Source: an uncultured Clostridia bacterium
Lineage (GTDB): Bacteria > Bacillota > Clostridia > Oscillospirales > CAG-272
NCBI GenBank assembly: GCA_937893945.1
Contig: CALCTA010000150.1
Location: 1 to 20,226, forward strand
Length of the DNA: 20,226 bases
Reading direction: 5' to 3'
The translations under genes were made by a program, and so were the position numbers. This document shows positions 15,868 to 20,226 of the stretch, piece after piece. A model generated the notes under the pieces. It saw only the letters and a program-made list of their open reading frames with translations, searched no databases and was not told the DNA's origin. How positions within the stretch are numbered: position 1 is the first letter of the stretch; each line of letters begins with the position of its first letter.

Positions 15868-15875
15868 GTTTAATT

Positions 15876-16838
15876 ATGTCTGACATCTATCTCCCCGAGG
15901 GCGCGTTGTTATCCTCAAATGAGAACCGCGAATATCTTTCCTGCCTTGCCTCTCTTGAGCGCGCTATGAACGAGGGCAGGATTCTTGAATCGACCGTGCT
16001 TTTCTGCGACAGCTCTATGAGACTTCATATAGAGCTTGGCAGCTTCATTGGTATTATGGATAGGAGCGAGGCGGTATTCTGCCGACCGGGCGAGACTATA
16101 AAGGATATTGCCGTAATAACTCGGGTAGGCAAGCCTATTTGCTTCAAAATAATAGGTTTTTCAAAAGAAAACGGAACAATTGTTCCTATCCTCTCGCGCA
16201 GAGCCGCTCAGGAGGAATGCAACAGAGTATTCCTTTCGGCTCTGCGCGCCGGAGATATAATCCGCGCAAGAGTAACGCATCTTGAAAGCTTCGGTGCTTT
16301 CCTTGACGTTGGTTGCGGACTGTCATCTCTTTTGACAGTTGACTGTATTTCGGTATCTCGGATAGCTCACCCCAAGGACAGACTTTCGGTCGGGGATAGC
16401 GTAAACGTGGTAGTAAAGAGCCGCGAGAGCGGAAGCGGAAGGCTTTACGTTACGATGCGCGAGCTGCTCGGCACGTGGGAGGAAAACGCCGCCGCCTTTG
16501 AGGTGGGTCAGACGGTGTCCGGAATTGTGAGAAGCATTGAAAACTACGGAATTTTCATTGAGCTTTCGCCAAACCTCGCAGGTCTCGCGGAGCTCAAGGA
16601 TGACGGATGCGCGCTTGAGCGTGCCATCATCGGCTCTGCGGCTGCCGTTTACATAAAAAGCATACTTCCCGACCGCATGAAGATAAAGCTCGTGCTGATA
16701 GATGCCGGACGCGCTCAGGCAACACCTCAAAGGCAGCCATTGAAGTATTATATCGACTGCGACAGTATATCTCACATCAGCAGATGGCGTTATTCCCCCG
16801 AAAGAGCGCACAAGCTTATAGAAAGTGTATTTGATTAA
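15876..16838 (+). CDS. S1-domain RNA-binding protein
   Basis: This is a 320-residue protein built mostly of S1-type OB folds. A degenerate S1-like part covers about 35-110 and ends in ILSRRAAQEEC. A clear S1 domain follows near 125-195 (GDIIRARVTHLESFGAFLDV), and a second near 210-275 (GQTVSGIVRSIENYGIFIEL). The last 45 residues have no domain I recognise. It resembles the S1-like proteins often annotated as ribosomal protein S1 in Clostridia, but it is shorter and its first domain is worn, so true ribosomal S1 activity is uncertain. It probably binds RNA in the cytoplasm. The SD GGAGG stands 7 bases before the ATG. It lies 81 bases after sigG and is closed by a terminator. Confidence 0.85.
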   Translation: MSDIYLPEGALLSSNENREYLSCLASLERAMNEGRILESTVLFCDSSMRLHIELGSFIGIMDRSEAVFCRPGETIKDIAVITRVGKPICFKIIGFSKENGTIVPILSRRAAQEECNRVFLSALRAGDIIRARVTHLESFGAFLDVGCGLSSLLTVDCISVSRIAHPKDRLSVGDSVNVVVKSRESGSGRLYVTMRELLGTWEENAAAFEVGQTVSGIVRSIENYGIFIELSPNLAGLAELKDDGCALERAIIGSAAAVYIKSILPDRMKIKLVLIDAGRAQATPQRQPLKYYIDCDSISHISRWRYSPERAHKLIESVFD

Positions 16839-16841
16839 GAA

Positions 16842-16887
16842 CAAAGAGACAGTCTCTGCGCAACGCAGACCTGTCTCTTTGCTTTTT
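16842..16887 (+). terminator. Rho-independent terminator after the S1-domain gene
   Basis: An 11-base outer stem (CAAAGAGACAG with its complement, 16842-16852 and 16871-16881) encloses an inner TCTGCG/CGCAGA stem with a 3-base loop. A run of five T follows at 16883-16887. It begins 3 bases after the S1-domain stop. Confidence 0.92.
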
Positions 16888-16893
16888 AGTGCC

Positions 16894-16922
16894 TTGACAT
16901 TCGCTCGGATATGTTATATAAT
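16894..16922 (+). promoter_or_regulatory. Promoter of the apbE operon
   Basis: TTGACA at 16894-16899, an exact 17-base spacer and TATAAT at 16917-16922 form a full-consensus vegetative promoter. The start point should lie near 16929, giving a leader of about 27 bases before the ATG at 16956. No operator symmetry was found, so expression may be constitutive and high. Confidence 0.88.
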
Positions 16923-16955
16923 AGTTATATAGCATTTACGAAAGGAGAACGGAAT

Positions 16956-18005
16956 ATGAAAAGACGCTCTGTCGCGCTTGCGCTTGTTATCTCAATACTT
17001 GCGTCGCTTCTCTGCTCCTGCTCCTTTTCTTTTACCGAAAAAAAGCATGTGCGCGAGTATTTTGGATATTTTGACACCTTCTCTTCCCTGACGGTTTACA
17101 CCTCTGATGAAAAACTGTTTTCAGAAGCCGCAGACGCGCTTGATGGTCTGCTTGACGCCTACAACAAGCTTTTTGATATTTATCACTCTTACGAAGGAAT
17201 TACAAATCTCTGCGACCTCAACAAAAACGCGGGAAAGGGTGCGATAAGCGTTGACGAGCGCCTTATAGATGCGCTTGAATTTGGCAAGGAGATGCACACT
17301 CTCACGAACGGACACGCAAATATCGCTCTCGGCTCTGTCATCTCGCTCTGGCACGAAGCTCGCGAGTATGCCGCAAAGCACCCCGAGGATGCGTATATTC
17401 CCGATGCCTCTTCAATTTCCGAAGCTCTGCTTCACACCGATATAAACTCTCTTGTGATCGACAAAGCCGCTTCGACCGTAGAGATAACAGACGAGTATCT
17501 CTCGCTTGACCTCGGCGCTATTGCCAAGGGATATATCGCGGAACGCGCGGCTGAGATTCTGCTCGATATGGGGCTTGAGAGCTTTCTTATAAATCTCGGC
17601 GGCAACGTGCTTGCCTGTGGAAAAAAGCCCGACGGCTCTGAGTGGAGATCTCTTATCGAGGATCCGTTTGATAGCGGCAAGGATGGATACGGCTCGCCGC
17701 TTTCCATCTCAGAGCGTTCACTTGTAACAAGCGGCTCTTATCAGCGCTATTACACAGTCGGCGGTAAGAATTATTCCCACATAATCAGCAAGGACGACGG
17801 CATGCCGCAGGGGCGCTTCGTTTCGGTAAGCGTTATCAGTCCTTGGGGCGCTTCGGGGACAGCTGACGCTCTATCTACCGCGCTCTTTTGTATGACGCTT
17901 GAAGAAGGACGGTCTATTATTGAGAGCCTTGACGGATTTGAGGCATTATGGATATTCCCTGACGGAAACACCGAAGAAACAGAAGGATTTGGAGGTGCGA
18001 GATGA
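16956..18005 (+). CDS. apbE: ApbE-type FAD:protein FMN transferase, lipoprotein
   Basis: ApbE uses FAD and magnesium to attach FMN to a Thr or Ser of target proteins such as Rnf subunits or FMN-binding lipoproteins outside the cell. The 349-residue protein opens with a basic, hydrophobic signal (KRRSVALALVISILASLL) and a lipobox ending at Cys22 (LCSC), or possibly Cys20, so it should be anchored outside the membrane. Family motifs: LDLGAIAKGYI near 184-194 (FAD site), NLGGNV near 213-218, TSGSYQRYY near 258-266, YSHIISKDDGMP near 273-284, and the metal-binding GTADALSTALF near 301-311. The start has AAAGGAG 8 bases upstream; an ATG at 16911 lies within the promoter and is rejected. No FMN target is encoded in the window. 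It overlaps the next gene as ATGA. Confidence 0.94.
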   Translation: MKRRSVALALVISILASLLCSCSFSFTEKKHVREYFGYFDTFSSLTVYTSDEKLFSEAADALDGLLDAYNKLFDIYHSYEGITNLCDLNKNAGKGAISVDERLIDALEFGKEMHTLTNGHANIALGSVISLWHEAREYAAKHPEDAYIPDASSISEALLHTDINSLVIDKAASTVEITDEYLSLDLGAIAKGYIAERAAEILLDMGLESFLINLGGNVLACGKKPDGSEWRSLIEDPFDSGKDGYGSPLSISERSLVTSGSYQRYYTVGGKNYSHIISKDDGMPQGRFVSVSVISPWGASGTADALSTALFCMTLEEGRSIIESLDGFEALWIFPDGNTEETEGFGGAR

Positions 18006-18334
18006 AAAAAAGCGATCTAATTCTTCTCTGCTCGGTGCTTCTCGCGGCACTTGCGATCTTCGGGATCTGCGCCGCTTTTACTTTGGGCAGGGGGGAGACT
18101 GTCGTGGTAAGAGTTGACGGAGAGGAATACGCACGACTTCCGCTCGGAGAGGACACCGAGCTTCTTATTGAGGGTGTAAACGGCGGAACTAATCTCCTTA
18201 TTATCAAGGACTGCGAGGCGTATATAAGTGAAGCTACCTGCCCCGACCTCGTCTGCGTTCACACAGGTAGTGCGGACGAGCTGAAAAGCATAGTTTGCCT
18301 ACCAAACAGAGTAACTGTATCAATAGAAAAATAA
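18002..18334 (+). CDS. NusG-domain-II membrane-anchored protein (EetA-like)
   Basis: This is a 110-residue protein with one N-terminal membrane helix near 5-28 and an extracytoplasmic NusG domain II type beta-fold. Its four cysteines, at about 71, 80, 85 and 99, lie in the family pattern (CPDLVC, then SIVCLPNRV). Despite the domain name it is not a transcription factor. Members are typically found with ApbE and Gx-transporter proteins; in Listeria a protein of this type (EetA) belongs to the extracellular electron transfer locus. The cysteines may form disulfides or bind a cofactor, which is inference. The start overlaps the apbE stop by 4 bases, with GGAGG close upstream in apbE. Confidence 0.88.
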   Translation: MKKSDLILLCSVLLAALAIFGICAAFTLGRGETVVVRVDGEEYARLPLGEDTELLIEGVNGGTNLLIIKDCEAYISEATCPDLVCVHTGSADELKSIVCLPNRVTVSIEK

Positions 18335-18349
18335 TTACGGAGAAAAAAT

Positions 18350-19213
18350 ATGTCAGAGCTTATAACTATAAAAAACGATCATCTTACCGCCGTTATCTCA
18401 ACTTACGGTGCTGAGCTGCAAAATCTTTTTGACAGGGACGGAAAGGAATATATCTGGCAGGGCGATCCTTCTGTATGGAGCGGTCGTGCGCCTATCCTTT
18501 TCCCTATCTGCGGAGGGCTTAAGAACGACAGATACACGCTTGGCGGAAAGGAATATGAGCTTTCAAAGCATGGATTTGCAAAAAGAAATGAATTTTCGGT
18601 GTTTTCAAAAGCGCAAGACAGCGCGGTATTCCTTCTTCGCGAAAACGAGGATACGCTTCGCTCTTATCCGTTCAAATTTGAGCTTTTAGTCAGCTTCAAG
18701 CTGATTGAAAACAGCCTGAGCGTTGAATTCAAGGTAAACAATCTGTCAGATGAGACTATGTATTTTTCCTGCGGTGCTCACGAGGGCTTTTCGCTCCCCG
18801 ACGGAATTGACGGAACGAGAGTGATATTTGAAAAAGCCGAAGATCACAAAAACTACAAGGTTACAGAGGGACTTCTTGATACTGTTTATGAAGCTCTCGG
18901 CGACGGAAGCGACACGCTCATGCTCCACAAGGAGCTTTTCTCGGTTGATGCGGTCGTTCTTCCCGAGATAGTCTCGCGTTCGCTCACGCTTGTCTCTGCT
19001 GACGGCTCTCGCAAAATAAAGGTAGAGTTTCCCGACTTTGAGCATCTGCTTATATGGCAGGTGTGCGGAGCGGATTACGTCTGCATCGAGCCTTGGAGCG
19101 GACTTCCCGACATATACGGCGGCAAGAGCTTTGCCATTGAGGAAAAGGAAAGCATTACGGCTCTTAGAGCTGGCAACTCGCTAAGCTTCAGACACAAGAT
19201 AAGTATTCTTTAA
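18350..19213 (+). CDS. LacX/YihR-type aldose 1-epimerase family protein
   Basis: This is a 287-residue soluble protein with the galactose-mutarotase fold, of the subgroup that includes LacX. Visible blocks are TYGAELQNLFDRDGKEYIW near 18-36, APILFPICGGLKNDRYTLGG near 47-66, LSKHGFAKRNEF near 71-82 with a likely active-site His74, SCGAHEGFSLPDG near 142-154 with a second His, and EPWSGLPD near the end. The substrate is unknown; members may act on free sugars or sugar phosphates. It sits between the NusG-domain-II and Gx-transporter genes, 15 bases after the former, with GGAG 7 bases before the ATG and no terminator on either side, so it is co-transcribed with an otherwise redox-type set. Confidence 0.88.
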   Translation: MSELITIKNDHLTAVISTYGAELQNLFDRDGKEYIWQGDPSVWSGRAPILFPICGGLKNDRYTLGGKEYELSKHGFAKRNEFSVFSKAQDSAVFLLRENEDTLRSYPFKFELLVSFKLIENSLSVEFKVNNLSDETMYFSCGAHEGFSLPDGIDGTRVIFEKAEDHKNYKVTEGLLDTVYEALGDGSDTLMLHKELFSVDAVVLPEIVSRSLTLVSADGSRKIKVEFPDFEHLLIWQVCGADYVCIEPWSGLPDIYGGKSFAIEEKESITALRAGNSLSFRHKISIL

Positions 19214-19246
19214 GAGCATTAAATTTTTAAGTAAGGGGGGATAGAC

Positions 19247-19774
19247 TTGCCTAAAAACGACCGAAAGCTATTTGCCGCAAGGGTAGCTTTTTGCGGTGTT
19301 ATGACCGCTCTTGCGCTTGTTTTTGGATATATCGAGCATCTCGTTCCCTTTCCTATTGGCATATACGGAATTAAGATAGGCCTTGCAAATCTCGTCGTGG
19401 TCGTAATGCTCTACACAATGAATTGGCAGAGTGCTCTTATCATAAATCTTTTGAGGATATTTATTTCATTTCTTCTGTTCGGCTCGGCTACTTCTCTTAT
19501 CTACAGCCTTTGCGGCGGAATTCTGAGCTTTCTCGTTATGCTGCTGATAAAGAGCATCAAAAAGCCGTCCTTTTCGGTGGTCGGCGTCAGTATATGCGGC
19601 GCGATATGTCATAATATAGGTCAGATACTTGCCGCTATTTTTCTGCTTGACGAGCTTCGCATAGGCTTTTATCTTCCTGTTCTCGTCGCCGTCGGCGCTC
19701 TTACGGGTGCTTTGATAGGACTTGTTGCGCTCCCGATAATCAAGCATCCGATATTCAAGAAATTCAAAGAGTAA
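19247..19774 (+). CDS. Gx transporter / HepT component I family membrane protein (EetB-like)
   Basis: This is a 175-residue membrane protein with about five to six hydrophobic helices. The N-terminal block FGYIEHLVPFPIGIYGIKIGLANL near 22-45 is the hallmark of the family named heptaprenyl diphosphate synthase component I, or Gx transporter, which resembles the S components of ECF transporters. In Listeria a member (EetB) belongs to the extracellular electron transfer locus; others sit beside Rnf or quinone genes. The cargo is not established, and a flavin or prenyl compound is a guess. The start is a TTG at 19247, supported by AAGGGGGG 6 bases upstream and by the family's usual N-terminus. 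It lies 33 bases after the epimerase gene, followed by a strong terminator. Confidence 0.87.
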   Translation: MPKNDRKLFAARVAFCGVMTALALVFGYIEHLVPFPIGIYGIKIGLANLVVVVMLYTMNWQSALIINLLRIFISFLLFGSATSLIYSLCGGILSFLVMLLIKSIKKPSFSVVGVSICGAICHNIGQILAAIFLLDELRIGFYLPVLVAVGALTGALIGLVALPIIKHPIFKKFKE

Positions 19775-19793
19775 AACAAAATTGTATAATTTT

Positions 19794-19828
19794 AAAACCA
19801 CCAAGAATCAAAATTCTTGGTGGTTTTT
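19794..19828 (+). terminator. Rho-independent terminator of the apbE operon
   Basis: A perfect 15-base stem (AAAACCACCAAGAAT at 19794-19808 with its complement at 19813-19827) has a 4-base loop and ends in five T. It starts 20 bases after the Gx-transporter stop. Confidence 0.93.
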
Positions 19829-19845
19829 AGTTTGTAAGTTAATAT

Positions 19846-20024
19846 CCCTCTCCGTCCGCATACGCGTCCACCTCTCCCAAAGGGCGAGGCTTTATGTTAG
19901 TCCTTCACTTACTTGTTTTTCGACATATCCTATAATAATCTCTCGTATATTATCCGCTGATCAGATAAAAGCAAAGTCATCTAAAGGCTCGCCCTCTGGG
20001 AGAGCTGGCGGCGCAGACGCCGGA
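19846..20024. repeat. Inverted-repeat element with hairpin-prone arms
   Basis: The 22-base segments at 19872-19893 and 19983-20004 are inverted copies, 20 of 22 matching, each holding CTCTCCC and GGGCGAG blocks. Outside each lies a short GC-rich palindrome-like part (19853-19868; 20008-20022). The arms flank about 89 bases of AT-rich sequence with no gene. Arms of this type resemble dispersed repeats common in gut Clostridia genomes, and the layout is MITE-like. No transposase is present. The right arm passes directly into the cutC-like fragment and seems cut short there compared with the left arm. Confidence 0.65.
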
Positions 20025-20226
20025 GCCCGCCATCAGGTGGATGCGGTCAGCGGCGAATTTACGGAAGGCCTTCAGATTCTCAAGCCCCTTGGGGGCGGTG
20101 GCCATCTGGCCGGAGGTCAGGATGGTCTGGATGCCAAGGTCACAGGCGGTGCCGATGGCCTCGAAAGCAGAAGCGGCCTTCGCCTGCCCATGCAGCCGCC
20201 CCAGCTGGAACAATGGGCTGGCTTCG
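20016..20226 (-). pseudogene. Fragment of cutC-like gene, broken at the repeat and at the window edge
   Basis: The minus strand entering from the right edge encodes DLGIQTILTSGQMATAPKG followed by a segment ending IHLMAGSGV, matching the second half of the CutC copper-homeostasis family (TIM barrel; compare LTSGQ and IMAGAGV in E. coli CutC). The match stops after GSGV at 20016, where about 80 C-terminal residues are expected. The frame instead runs into the repeat arm and ends at 19977. The part before the match fits CutC less well and may also be damaged. Codons are strongly G/C-ending, unlike the neighbours, and two 60-base rows here hold 36 and 40 G or C. It is a real broken gene, transferred DNA or an assembly join. 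Confidence 0.65.

Overview
The window reads as Bacillota, class Clostridia, most likely a spore-forming gut relative of the Oscillospirales. Evidence: Gram-positive-type Shine-Dalgarno (SD) sites before nearly every gene, several TTGACA-N17-TATAAT promoters, a clear sporulation sigma factor SigG, a short-form HisG with HisZ, a YerC-type TrpR-fold protein, and an ApbE / NusG-domain-II / Gx-transporter group typical of anaerobic Firmicutes. No rRNA, tRNA, CRISPR array, phage gene or transposase was seen.

Layout. (1) 1-4938, minus strand: a histidine biosynthesis operon in the order yerC-like regulator, hisZ, hisG, hisD, hisC, hisB. hisB runs off the left edge. The genes overlap or sit close together, and a single promoter (4996-5024) is overlaid by a near-perfect palindrome (4988-5013) that looks like the operator. 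(2) 5077-7371, minus: a tight three-gene unit of an Lgt-like prolipoprotein diacylglyceryl transferase, a CPBP intramembrane protease and an HD-domain phosphohydrolase, from a consensus promoter inside a long dyad. (3) 7513-8163, minus: an unrecognised two-TM protein with its own consensus promoter. (4) 8263-11529, minus: a 1088-residue DUF5107 plus TPR protein with its own promoter. (5) 11737-14804, minus: a sugar-nucleotide operon of nucleotidyltransferase, galE and galM, ended by a strong terminator.

(6) From 15018 the genes run on the plus strand. sigG comes first, with a possible sigma-F promoter. Next is a protein with S1 RNA-binding domains, whose SD can be hidden in a hairpin on read-through RNA, and then a terminator. 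(7) 16956-19774, plus: a consensus promoter drives an ApbE flavin transferase lipoprotein, a NusG-domain-II protein, a LacX-type aldose epimerase and a Gx/HepT-type membrane protein, closed by a strong terminator. Apart from the epimerase, this resembles part of the flavin-based extracellular electron transfer loci of Firmicutes. (8) 19829-20226: an inverted-repeat element, then a GC-rich fragment of cutC on the minus strand whose codon use does not match its neighbours. This end is either a real insertion or transfer, or an assembly join across a dispersed repeat.

The best candidates for new biology are the his operator with its TrpR-fold partner, the DUF5107-TPR protein, the SD-hiding hairpin before the S1 gene, the Lgt variant with replaced key residues, and the epimerase inside the electron-transfer-like operon. 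No clearly unprecedented multi-gene system stands out.
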